Notes under the pieces: generated by a model
What the model saw: only the letters and a program-made list of their open reading frames with translations
Databases searched by the model: none
Told to the model about the DNA's origin: nothing
From: Pirellulaceae bacterium
GTDB taxonomy: Bacteria > Planctomycetota > Planctomycetia > Pirellulales > Pirellulaceae
DNA length: 46,833 nucleotides
Direction: 5' to 3'
NCBI GenBank assembly: GCA_022446825.1
Contig: JAKVBY010000027.1
Span: 141,318 to 188,150 of the forward strand
Part shown: one piece after another, positions 9,420 to 18,223 of the stretch
How positions within the stretch are numbered: the first letter of the stretch is position 1
Layout: the number at the start of each line of letters is the position of its first letter
Position numbers and translations under genes: made by a program

Positions 9420-12065
9420 TTAAGGCACATAAATAAATTCATTGGCACAAAGGAGCATGTGGCAAAGATGTCGCAAAGCTTCTTTATGATGGGGGCCAGC
9501 CTCCCCTTGCGATTCCTGATACCGAAGCCGTTGCTGTTCTAGCAGGGTGGTCGACCAAAGGAGTTCTTCATCGGTTGGCAAGCGGCAGAAGGCGATTTCA
9601 AAACTGCGCGAGATTGTCGTGGCCATGTCCGAGCCGTCGGTTTCCGACAACACACGTTCGGCAAAGTAACGCGAGCAATCAAAGAGAAATGTGTCATTGA
9701 GTAGTGTGAGTGATTGACTGACAATTGCGGAGGGCGCCCGCTGAGTACAATTGGTTGTCAGTTCTGGTTGCCCAAAAGCCTCCAAAAGCGACTCGTGATA
9801 GCGACGACGTTGCAGTAAATACATACTGCGTCGCCAAGACGCGTCCGGTGTGTGTGACTGGATGACCACAAAGCCATCTACTCGGGGTGTGGTCATGACC
9901 GGTGGTCCCCCGACCGCGAGATCCAATTTTCCAGAGACCGACAAGATCGAATCTCGTACCGCTTCCGATTCAAGTTGTCTCAACGGCATTTTCCACAACA
10001 AGAAATTACCCGGATCGACAGATTGAGGTTGGGAATCGCGATCCTTTGGAGGCGGTTTGGAAACGAACGAATCCTGTTGATAGACACTTGACGAAACAAT
10101 TTGTCGTATGAGCGCTTTATAGTTCCAGCCACTCTTGATGAAATCTGCCGCGAGCCAATCGAGTAGTTCCGGGTGTGATGGGTAACTACCTGCAAAGCCG
10201 AAATTGTCAGACGATTCAACAATGCCACGACCGAACAAATATTGCCATACACGGTTGACGATGACCCTAGCCAGCAGTCCGGCAGCAGGGCTGTCTGGAT
10301 GGGTCATCCATTTGGCCAAGCCGAGGCGTCTGCCACTGGAGTGTGGCAAGTCAATTTCCGAGAAATGGGTGTTCGCCGTGCCCCCGTCGAGAACGCTGAG
10401 GACTCCGGCGGGAACTTCGTAGAGTGGCGTGGCGTAATCTCCGCGCTCTAGCAGGTAGGTGGCGGGAGGTTTGTCGATATCGTAAATGGCTTGGATCGTT
10501 CCCCAAGATTTCTTTTTGGTATTCTCGGTGGCAATCTCAGCGCGGAACTCCTTGACGGTGTTTTCCTGTTGCTCACTGAGGCCCTTAATAATTTCAGCTT
10601 CTGTGACGTTCACTAACCCAGCTAGTTTTTCCACGAGGTATTTTTGCACGCTGCCGCGCTTAATGGGTTCTGCCGCGATTGCTTTTTGAAGGTCGTCGTG
10701 AATTTGTTCTGGGAGTAGGCGATACTTTTCCATCTGTAATCGTGCACGGACAGGTTTTTGAATTTCACCAATGCGCTGATTGAGCTCGCCGATGTAGGCC
10801 TCAATCTGTTGGTTGTGGCTATCAACGGTCTCTTTTGTTTTGGGTGAAATGTCAGGTAATTCTCGATCGGCCGGTTGCAGCCACGCTTGTGGGTTTAAGG
10901 AAGGTGTAAAGCACGCCAGCAGTCGATAATAATCATCATGGGAAATGGGATCGTATTTGTGCGTATGGCACCGAGCGCACTTCATCGTCAATCCGAGGAG
11001 ATTGTTGATGGTCACCTCCATCGTGCGTTGCAGTACTTCGTGGCGCATGTCTGCTGTGTTTAGTTCGTTCTGCAATGTTTCATCGGCCGCACTGCGTAAG
11101 AACGTCGTCGCAATCATCTTTGTGACTTGTTCTGGATTAAAGGCTTCGGCACTGCGCCAATCGAACAACTCGTCACCAGCGAGTTGCTCAGTGATGAATT
11201 GATCAAATGGTTTGTTTGTATTTAACGAGGTGATCACGTAGTCGCGGTAACGCCATTTGTCTTGAGCAACTTTTGCGATGGGCTGATCCGTATCATCTCC
11301 AATAGTGTCAACATATCCAGCGGCATCCAGCCAATGACGTCCCCAACGTTCGCCAAATTGTGGTGACTCCAATAAATGACCAACAAGCTCGTCGTAGGCC
11401 TTGTCCTCATCGCTGCTACAGGCCTGTTCGAATTTCAGTGCGTCTTCTGGAGTTGGCGGCAGGCCAAGAAGGTCAAGATAAATGCGACGGACAAACGTGC
11501 GCGGATTTGCCTTCTTTGTAAAATGTAGGGCTTGTGCTTCGAGTTTGTCTAAAACAAAGCGATCAATCGGTGTTTGAACAAGTTCTTGATGTTTGACTGT
11601 GGGGGGGAGTGGCGACTCTTCCTGCCGGAAGGCCCAGTGATTGCGGTCATCTTGACTGATGTCGAGTGTTTCCGGTTGTGGGTCAAGGTCTTCCGAAGTG
11701 ATTGCGCCTTCATTCAGCCATTGTCCAATGGTTGCAATCGCCGCTGGGGTGAGAGGCAATTGTCCCTCTGGAGGCATCGAACCAGTCGAAATTTTTTGAT
11801 AGAGCAAGCTGTCAGCGGCGGAGCCTCGTACAATGGCGGCACCCCGATTGCCGCCCTGCAGCATCAGTTTGAACGTCCGCAAGTCAAGATTGCCTTGATA
11901 GTCCTCGAAACCGTGACAAGAGACGCAATGGGCGGTAATTAGTGGTTGAACGTCTTTTTCAAACGAGGTCTTTTCCACTGCCAAACTAGCTTCTGTGATC
12001 ACAGTAGCCAGCAGTAACGTGTGAGAAAGAATACGCAATGTGGGGAATGTAAAGTCGTGAAACAT
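9420..12065 (-). CDS. PSCyt1-DUF1549-DUF1553 cytochrome-like exported protein
   Basis: 881 residues with an N-terminal hydrophobic leader (about residues 8-29). The PSCyt1 heme motif is C47-V-S-C50-H51. DUF1549 runs from about residue 160 to 380 and contains C363-A-R-C366-H367 in the block CARCHTHKYDP. DUF1553 follows with the DSPAAGLLARVIVNRVWQYLFG block. A charged stretch around residues 400-510 between the domains is probably helical. It heads the minus-strand run that includes the DUF1501, PQQ-like, aspartoacylase-like and SGNH genes. An inverted repeat lies 27-50 nt upstream of its ATG (12092-12115). Confidence 0.86.
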   Translation of the reverse strand: MFHDFTFPTLRILSHTLLLATVITEASLAVEKTSFEKDVQPLITAHCVSCHGFEDYQGNLDLRTFKLMLQGGNRGAAIVRGSAADSLLYQKISTGSMPPEGQLPLTPAAIATIGQWLNEGAITSEDLDPQPETLDISQDDRNHWAFRQEESPLPPTVKHQELVQTPIDRFVLDKLEAQALHFTKKANPRTFVRRIYLDLLGLPPTPEDALKFEQACSSDEDKAYDELVGHLLESPQFGERWGRHWLDAAGYVDTIGDDTDQPIAKVAQDKWRYRDYVITSLNTNKPFDQFITEQLAGDELFDWRSAEAFNPEQVTKMIATTFLRSAADETLQNELNTADMRHEVLQRTMEVTINNLLGLTMKCARCHTHKYDPISHDDYYRLLACFTPSLNPQAWLQPADRELPDISPKTKETVDSHNQQIEAYIGELNQRIGEIQKPVRARLQMEKYRLLPEQIHDDLQKAIAAEPIKRGSVQKYLVEKLAGLVNVTEAEIIKGLSEQQENTVKEFRAEIATENTKKKSWGTIQAIYDIDKPPATYLLERGDYATPLYEVPAGVLSVLDGGTANTHFSEIDLPHSSGRRLGLAKWMTHPDSPAAGLLARVIVNRVWQYLFGRGIVESSDNFGFAGSYPSHPELLDWLAADFIKSGWNYKALIRQIVSSSVYQQDSFVSKPPPKDRDSQPQSVDPGNFLLWKMPLRQLESEAVRDSILSVSGKLDLAVGGPPVMTTPRVDGFVVIQSHTPDASWRRSMYLLQRRRYHESLLEAFGQPELTTNCTQRAPSAIVSQSLTLLNDTFLFDCSRYFAERVLSETDGSDMATTISRSFEIAFCRLPTDEELLWSTTLLEQQRLRYQESQGEAGPHHKEALRHLCHMLLCANEFIYVP

Positions 12066-12091
12066 GAGCGAATATCGACAGCATCGAACGA

Positions 12092-12115
12092 GTTAGAATA
12101 TCTCGTTATTCTAAC
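12092..12115. repeat. Perfect 9-bp inverted repeat upstream of the cytochrome-like operon
   Basis: GTTAGAATA (12092-12100) and TATTCTAAC (12107-12115) are perfect reverse complements with a 6-nt spacer. The element sits 27 nt upstream of the ATG at 12065, where it could be an operator or a 5'-UTR hairpin. The minus-strand arm also contains TAGAAT, a possible -10-like hexamer. No regulator is assigned. Confidence 0.6.
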
Positions 12116-12331
12116 ATCTCTGGGGCCCTTTTGTGTCCGATCGTTAGGATTGCTGCTGGAAAAGCCACGCTATTTTCAGTAGCTAAATCACGAGTGCGTT
12201 TCTTTCTGGAAGGATGGAAACGACTCGCCTTTGGATCGCCAGAGCGGGGCCGAAATCGAGACAGTTTGGATGGTCCTCAACGGACGACCCTCAGCGACGC
12301 TTCCTTGCACGGGTTGGTCGCCCTGAGACAT

Positions 12332-13840
12332 TTAGGCGATCAGATCGTGAATGACACGGGCTTCGCGAACGCCAGTCAATTTGTGTTTGAGACCACCGTA
12401 GAAGTACGTGAGTTTCTCGTGGTCCAGTCCCATCAGATGTAAGATCGTTGCATGCAGGTCGCGAATATGGTGGCGGTTCACAGTTGCTTCATGACCGAGC
12501 GGGTCGGTTTCCCCGTGACTGTGTCCACCTTTAACACCACCACCCGCCATCCAATAGAGAAACCCGAGCGGATTGTGGTCACGACCCTTACCGCCATTTT
12601 GAGCAACCGATTGTCGGCCGAATTCGCCACCCCAAACGATGAGGGTCTCTTCAAGCAAACCGCGTTGTTTGAGATCCTTGATTAAACCTGCAATCGGTTT
12701 GTCGATTTCCGGAGCGTGGATCCGCAAGTTCTTTTCGATGTCACCGTGAGCATCCCAATTCTGGTCGCCATGGCCACCACCCGAATAGATTTGCACATAT
12801 CGTACACCACGTTCGACTAGACGGCGCGCGATCAAGCATTGACGTCCAAAGGGTTCCGGGCCGACACAACCTGTTTCCTCGGGCGCCGGATCAAGAATAC
12901 CATACATGTTGAGAGTCGCTTGGGTTTCGGTCGCAAGATCCATGACTTCGGGAGCCGACATTTGCAGTTGGAAGGCTAATTCATAGCTGGCGATGCGTGC
13001 TGGTAATTCGGAGTATCCTGGTCGCGTTTTACGATGTTGTTCGTTCAGCATTGCTAAAGTATCAACCAAGTCGCGCTGCATCGAACGGGTGATACCTGAT
13101 TTTGGTTTCAGGTCGAGAATCGGTTCGCCTTTATTTCGGAGGTGCGTCCCTTGATAGGCAGCGGGCATGAAGCCGCTGGACCAATTTGCCGCACCTGCAA
13201 TCGGACCGCCCCGGGGATCGACCATGACGACGTATCCGGGAAGATTCTCATTTTCACTTCCCAGACCGTAGCCGAGCCACGAGCCAATCGTGGGATGTCC
13301 CTGGATAATGCGGCCGCTATTCATTTGGATCATGGCGGACCCATGCGCGAATGTGTCCGCATACAAACTTTTCACCAAGCAGATTTCATCCAGTTGCTGG
13401 TTGATGTGTGGAAAGCAGTCTGCGCCCCAGAGGCCCGACTCCCCGTATCGTTCGAAATGTCGTTGAGATCCTAAGATTGTTTGGGTTTTCTTTTTGCGTC
13501 GGCGCGTTTGAATTTCAACCGTTTTTCCGTGGTGTTCTTGAAGTTCCGGTTTGTAATCCCAGGAATCCATCTGGGAAGGGCCGCCGTACATAAAGAGAAA
13601 AATGACGCGTTTGGCTTTGGGGCGAAAGTCGGGAGCACGCGTCATCAGGGGATGCTCTGTGACGTTTGTTGCAGCTTCTGCACGCGGGGGAAAATAACCG
13701 TCCCGATCAAGTATGTCGGTTAAAGCCAGACCACCGAATCCAGCTCCTAATTGCCAGAGAAACTCTCGCCGACTTCCGGCACAATGCGGATGATTGGGAG
13801 TGCCTTGCCTTGCCAGTGGGGAAAGCAGCTTTTCAAGCAT
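12332..13840 (-). CDS. DUF1501 family Tat-exported protein
   Basis: 502 residues, the longest DUF1501 copy here. The twin-arginine motif GSRREFLWQLGAGFGG sits after about 22 residues of a polar n-region. Family blocks are YGGPSQMDSWDYKPELQ, WGGEFGRQS and GRDHNPLGFLYWMAGGG. It has a Lys/Arg-rich insertion (QTRRRKKKTQT) shortly after the first metal-ligand block that the other copies lack. It starts 62 nt after the stop of its partner (13903-16392). Predicted periplasmic protein of unknown activity. Confidence 0.88.
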   Translation of the reverse strand: MLEKLLSPLARQGTPNHPHCAGSRREFLWQLGAGFGGLALTDILDRDGYFPPRAEAATNVTEHPLMTRAPDFRPKAKRVIFLFMYGGPSQMDSWDYKPELQEHHGKTVEIQTRRRKKKTQTILGSQRHFERYGESGLWGADCFPHINQQLDEICLVKSLYADTFAHGSAMIQMNSGRIIQGHPTIGSWLGYGLGSENENLPGYVVMVDPRGGPIAGAANWSSGFMPAAYQGTHLRNKGEPILDLKPKSGITRSMQRDLVDTLAMLNEQHRKTRPGYSELPARIASYELAFQLQMSAPEVMDLATETQATLNMYGILDPAPEETGCVGPEPFGRQCLIARRLVERGVRYVQIYSGGGHGDQNWDAHGDIEKNLRIHAPEIDKPIAGLIKDLKQRGLLEETLIVWGGEFGRQSVAQNGGKGRDHNPLGFLYWMAGGGVKGGHSHGETDPLGHEATVNRHHIRDLHATILHLMGLDHEKLTYFYGGLKHKLTGVREARVIHDLIA

Positions 13841-13902
13841 GATGGTTCACCCTAGAGCTTCGAAAACTTGGAAAGGTATTCATGAAAACAGTGACGAAAG
13901 AT

Positions 13903-16392
13903 TTAGTCGATATAGATAAACTCATTCATGTTGAACAGGATTCGACAAAATTCAATGAATGCTCGGTCACCTACTTCGTCTTTGTTGAGTGATTCAAGGC
14001 TGGCCCATTGTGACTCTTGTCGCTTAATGAACTCGCTAGAAATGGCAGTTTCTTGTTCTGTTGGATAACGCCCAAAAGCTAAGCGATAAGCGCGTGAAAG
14101 ACGGTTCGAGAAGTCTCCGCCCGCCTCGGCAGCAATGCGTTTGGCAAAAGCTTCTGTTTGCCAGTCCATAAATTCACTGTTGAGCAAAATTAAAGCTTGG
14201 GGAGCGATCGTGGTCGTTTGGCGGCTAGGTTCTGGCTTGTCAGGTGTAGGCGCGTCGAGACTTTCCATCAGAGGCACACCGAGTGTCCTTTTGGAGAAAA
14301 TGTAAACGCTCCGCCGCGCGCGCTGTATTTCGCTTTGGTCTTGTAGCCAGCCGTTGCCGGGACGAGATTGGGAAGCGAGAACTCCAGTGGAAAGTTTCGG
14401 AAATATACCACGTCCCCCCATTTCAGGATTCAGTTTCCCACTTACGCTTAGAATCGCATCACGAATGGATTCCGCGTCGAGGCGGCGCAGATGTTGTCGC
14501 CACAATAACGTGTTGCCTGGATCTTTCGTTTGGGAATGATGATCATCGAGGTTCTGCCGGGAAGATTGACGGTATGTATTGGATTGGAGAATTAAACGAT
14601 GAATATGTTTGATGCTCCAATCGTGGTCGATGAGTTCGCTGGCCAGCCAATCGAGTAATTCGGGATGGCTCGGCGGTTGTCCGGTGCGGCCAAAATCGCT
14701 TGGTGTAGCAACGATGCCGTGTCCGAAATGGAAGTGCCAGATTCGATTGACCAGCACACGTGCCGTCATGGGATTGTCGGGGCTGGCAATCCATTGCGCG
14801 AGTGCCAAGCGGCGACCACTGGTCGGCTGTACCCCTTGGTTACGTAATAAGTCTCTGTAGTCACCTCCGGATGAGATCGGTTGAATGTTTGCCTTTTCTG
14901 AGCCGAGTACGGATAAAAATTGAGGTTCAACTTGTTTGCCCTTGGTAAGGTGATTACCTCGCACCAGGATGAAGGTGTCTTCAACATGAGGACCTTTTTC
15001 GCGCACCGACAACGCTTGAGGATAGGACGGTGATTTGAGTTTTGTCTCGATCTCAGTGATTTGTTCATCAAGTCGTTTTTTTGCTTCCTCGTCGGCGTTT
15101 TCCTGGCGAGCCTGTAATTGCGCTAACTGGCTTTGCAGTTCGCCTTGGGTTACTTCCCATTGCGTGATGACTTGCTGGTCGATCAAGGGTGTGTAGATGG
15201 CTGCTGGATTGGTTTTCCAATGGGTTTCGGACTGATCGGTGCCAACTGGGGTGATATTTTTGAAGAACGCTTGTAGGCGGTAATAGTCAGCCTGAGGGAG
15301 TGGATCGAATTTATGATCATGGCAGCGTGCGCACCCGATGGTAAGTCCCAGGAAGGCCTCACTTGTAGTCCGAATAATATCGTCCAAGTTGTCGTAGATG
15401 GCGGCTGCTTTAACGTCTGGTTCATCGTCCCACACACCGATGCGATAAAAACCGGTAGCGATGATCGAGTCGAAGGTAACCTCGGGGAGTTCGTCACCCG
15501 CCAGTTGTTCTAGAATAAATTGGTCGTAGGGCTTGTCTGCATTAAACGCTTGAATAACGTAGTCGCGATATCTCCAGGAAAATTCTTTTTCGCCATCCCG
15601 CTCATATCCGTCGGTTTGAGCGAAACGGACGACGTCCAGCCAATGGCGGCCCCAACGTTCACCGTAATGCTGTGAGGCCAGAAGCGTTTCGATGAGTTCT
15701 CCCAAGGAAGAAAGCGGATTGCGGATAAATGCCTCTTCAAATTGAGTGACTTCGTCTGGCGTTGGAGGCAGCCCTAGGAGATTGAAGTACGTGCGGCGAA
15801 TGAGTTCCCGAGGTGTTGCTTGGGGTGACGGGTTCAAGCCTTCACTCAACAGGCGACGATAGATGAAACCATCGATGGCCTGGTCGTCCCAAGTTACGTC
15901 TGGAACATTCGGTACGGGATGTCGAGCAATAGGGCGAAAAGCCCAAAAGTTGCGATCCTCGTCAGTAATTTCCAAGCCATGTTGGCGAGGGACTAAAGCC
16001 ACTTCTGAACTGCCAGGCCACGGTGCGCCGCTTTGAACCCATTCGGTGAGTATTTGAATTTGACCCGAGGAAAGTTTTTGGTCGGGAGGCATTTCCAAGG
16101 ACTCATAATGAATGGCTTCAATCAACAGGCTTTCCGCCGGATCGTGTGGGATGATCGCCGGGCCCGCCTCACCACCGGCAAGCATTGCTGCACGGGAATC
16201 CAAACGGAGTCCACCGTTCTGTTTTTTTGTGCCGTGGCATTGGAAGCAGTGCTCGGCGAGGAGAGGTCGAACTTTTGCTTCAAAAAACTGCAAAGTCTGC
16301 TTATCGTCAGGGACAGGATCGCTTCCGCAAACCGTGGTGACGAGGCTGAACAAAAATAGCAGGTAGCTAAAATGGACGGAGTAAAAACTCAT
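13903..16392 (-). CDS. PSCyt1-DUF1549-DUF1553 cytochrome-like exported protein
   Basis: 829 residues with a signal peptide (about residues 1-23). The PSCyt1 heme site is C49-F-Q-C52-H53; DUF1549 carries C354-A-R-C357-H358 in CARCHDHKFDP. A coiled-coil-like stretch rich in Gln, Glu and Lys (about residues 405-450) separates DUF1549 from DUF1553, whose DNPMTARVLVNRIWHFHFG block is intact. Because a probable terminator lies upstream at 16711-16756, this gene and the DUF1501 gene after it are likely a transcription unit separate from the pair at 16758-20362. Confidence 0.86.
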   Translation of the reverse strand: MSFYSVHFSYLLFLFSLVTTVCGSDPVPDDKQTLQFFEAKVRPLLAEHCFQCHGTKKQNGGLRLDSRAAMLAGGEAGPAIIPHDPAESLLIEAIHYESLEMPPDQKLSSGQIQILTEWVQSGAPWPGSSEVALVPRQHGLEITDEDRNFWAFRPIARHPVPNVPDVTWDDQAIDGFIYRRLLSEGLNPSPQATPRELIRRTYFNLLGLPPTPDEVTQFEEAFIRNPLSSLGELIETLLASQHYGERWGRHWLDVVRFAQTDGYERDGEKEFSWRYRDYVIQAFNADKPYDQFILEQLAGDELPEVTFDSIIATGFYRIGVWDDEPDVKAAAIYDNLDDIIRTTSEAFLGLTIGCARCHDHKFDPLPQADYYRLQAFFKNITPVGTDQSETHWKTNPAAIYTPLIDQQVITQWEVTQGELQSQLAQLQARQENADEEAKKRLDEQITEIETKLKSPSYPQALSVREKGPHVEDTFILVRGNHLTKGKQVEPQFLSVLGSEKANIQPISSGGDYRDLLRNQGVQPTSGRRLALAQWIASPDNPMTARVLVNRIWHFHFGHGIVATPSDFGRTGQPPSHPELLDWLASELIDHDWSIKHIHRLILQSNTYRQSSRQNLDDHHSQTKDPGNTLLWRQHLRRLDAESIRDAILSVSGKLNPEMGGRGIFPKLSTGVLASQSRPGNGWLQDQSEIQRARRSVYIFSKRTLGVPLMESLDAPTPDKPEPSRQTTTIAPQALILLNSEFMDWQTEAFAKRIAAEAGGDFSNRLSRAYRLAFGRYPTEQETAISSEFIKRQESQWASLESLNKDEVGDRAFIEFCRILFNMNEFIYID

Positions 16393-16757
16393 GGTGAGAT
16401 ATTGCGAAAGGAAAACTTGGAACTAAATTGTCAGTCAGAGTCAAAAATCTGGCTTGGTGGGAACGAGGGCAAAAACGTCTCAAACGATTATCTTTTATTA
16501 TAACCGTTGTGGCGATAGGAGTTATCCTCAAGAAGGTCGCCTTTTTGTTTTTGGTTTCCTGAAAACTCGCCTGTTTGTGGCGATTGATACATCCCTGCGA
16601 GGAACTGCGAAGCTCCATTGAAGTGCTCGGTGCCCGCGAGAAGTTTTGGCGTTGCTGGAGCGTAAGTCGTCGCCACGAGTGACCCTGCTTCAAAACAAGG
16701 CCAGGTCTGACAAAAGGTGTGTTGAAACGGCTGAGGCGACTCTCTACAAAACACCTC
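16393..16757 (-). promoter_or_regulatory. 365-nt intergenic region with possible minus-strand promoter
   Basis: No gene is seen. On the minus strand a perfect TATAAT hexamer (16502-16497) lies about 105 nt upstream of the ATG at 16392, but I see no good TTGACA-like partner at normal spacing. The right end holds the terminator candidate described separately. The assignment as a promoter region rests mainly on position. Confidence 0.3.
16711..16756 (-). terminator. Rho-independent terminator candidate after the DUF1501 gene
   Basis: Directly after the TAA at 16760-16758, the minus-strand transcript can pair AGGTGTTTTG (16756-16747) with CAACACACCT (16724-16715), nine of ten pairs, with a loop of 22 nt followed by TTTTG. 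The position right after the stop supports termination of the 20362-16758 unit. Confidence 0.5.
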
Positions 16758-18188
16758 TTAGCTGAGCAGTCGTTGGGCCAAGTCGTTACTGCCACCGACA
16801 TCTGTCAAGCGTCGCTCACGTCCTTCGAAAAGATATGTAAGTTTTTCGTGCTCGAGGCCAAGAAGAGAGAGCATGGTGGCATGGAGGTCGTTGGCGTGAA
16901 CGCGGTCTTCGACAGCATGAAAGCCAAATTCATCAGTGGCACCGATAACTTTTCCACCACGGATCCCACCACCTGCCATCCAGCAACTGAACCCATAAGG
17001 GTGATGGTCACGACCACGCTTACCTTGCATGATCGGCGTGCGTCCGAATTCACCCGCCCAGACAACGAGCGTTTCTTCGAGTAAACCGCGTTGTTTCAGA
17101 TCGGTCAACAGCCCTGCAATGGGTTGATCGATTTTCTTAGCATTCTCTAAGTGGTTTTTACGACATTCGCCATGGGCGTCCCAACCACTACTCGCCAGGT
17201 GGATGTACCGTACTCCACGTTCTGCCATCCGTCGCGCCAGGAGACACATACCACCGAATTGTTTTGTCTCTTCCCCATCGAGTCCATAAAGGTTGCGTGT
17301 TGTCTGGCTCTCGGAACCAAGGTCAATTAAATCGGGAGCTGCCGTTTGCATTCGAAAAGCTAGTTCGTAGTTGGCAATTCTTGCATCAAGCCGACTATCG
17401 TGGGGACGAGCGTCACGGTGACGGGTGTTCCATTGATTAATTTGGTTGAGCAACTGACGTTGGCGATCTTGCCCCAATTCTTTCAAGGGGGTGAGGTTCA
17501 TGATCGGCGCGCCGGTCGTGCGCAAATGGGTGCCTTGATAGATGGCCGGTAGAAAACCCGAAGAAATACAAGCGACCCCGTTTGTGAAAGCAGCATCGGT
17601 CATGGCTACATAGGCTGGCAGTCGATCACTTTCGCTTCCCAAGCCATAGGTGACCCATGCACCCACGGTGGGATGGCCGAGCAAGATTGTTCCGGAAGAC
17701 ATGATCGTGACGGCCGCGCCGTGAATAAACGATTCGTGGTAACAGGATCGAATGACGGCCATTTCATCGGCATGCTGGCCGATGCGGGGAAATAAAGTCG
17801 AAATTTCAAGTCCCGATTCTCCATGGCGATGGTAGGGAAAGAGAGGTCCCAACAGACGGCCATCGGCGGTGTTGGTTTGAGCTAGGTCGAATTCGCGAAA
17901 GCTCTCTGGAAGCAACTCTCCGTCCCATTTTTGTAGGGCCGGTTTGGGGTCGAACGTTTCAATGTGGCTTGGACCACCCTGCAGAAAGATGAAAATGACG
18001 CGTTTTGCCTTGGCGGCAAAATCGGGAGTTTGAGGAGCCAGCGGATTGAACTCGGTGGCGGCTGCAAGCTGACCATCTTGGGCCAGTAAGTCGGCTGCGG
18101 CAATGGCGCCAAAACCAAACCCGGACTTGCAGAGCATTTCCCGGCGATTCATTGCCTGGTGTTGACGTGGGCAGTTGTTTGAATTCAT
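16758..18188 (-). CDS. DUF1501 family Tat-exported protein
   Basis: 476 residues. The Tat motif is MNRREMLCKSGFGFGA (from residue 13). The family blocks are GGPSHIETFDPKP, WAGEFGRTP and GRDHHPYGFSCW. The first block has Glu (E77) where the three other DUF1501 proteins in this window have Asp, and the last has HH instead of HN. If these are metal ligands, the site could differ. It begins 35 nt after the stop of the cytochrome-like partner at 18224-20362. Predicted periplasmic protein of unknown activity. Confidence 0.88.
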   Translation of the reverse strand: MNSNNCPRQHQAMNRREMLCKSGFGFGAIAAADLLAQDGQLAAATEFNPLAPQTPDFAAKAKRVIFIFLQGGPSHIETFDPKPALQKWDGELLPESFREFDLAQTNTADGRLLGPLFPYHRHGESGLEISTLFPRIGQHADEMAVIRSCYHESFIHGAAVTIMSSGTILLGHPTVGAWVTYGLGSESDRLPAYVAMTDAAFTNGVACISSGFLPAIYQGTHLRTTGAPIMNLTPLKELGQDRQRQLLNQINQWNTRHRDARPHDSRLDARIANYELAFRMQTAAPDLIDLGSESQTTRNLYGLDGEETKQFGGMCLLARRMAERGVRYIHLASSGWDAHGECRKNHLENAKKIDQPIAGLLTDLKQRGLLEETLVVWAGEFGRTPIMQGKRGRDHHPYGFSCWMAGGGIRGGKVIGATDEFGFHAVEDRVHANDLHATMLSLLGLEHEKLTYLFEGRERRLTDVGGSNDLAQRLLS

Positions 18189-18223
18189 AAGGCGATCATT
18201 TAAGTGTATGAATCAGTGTCGAA

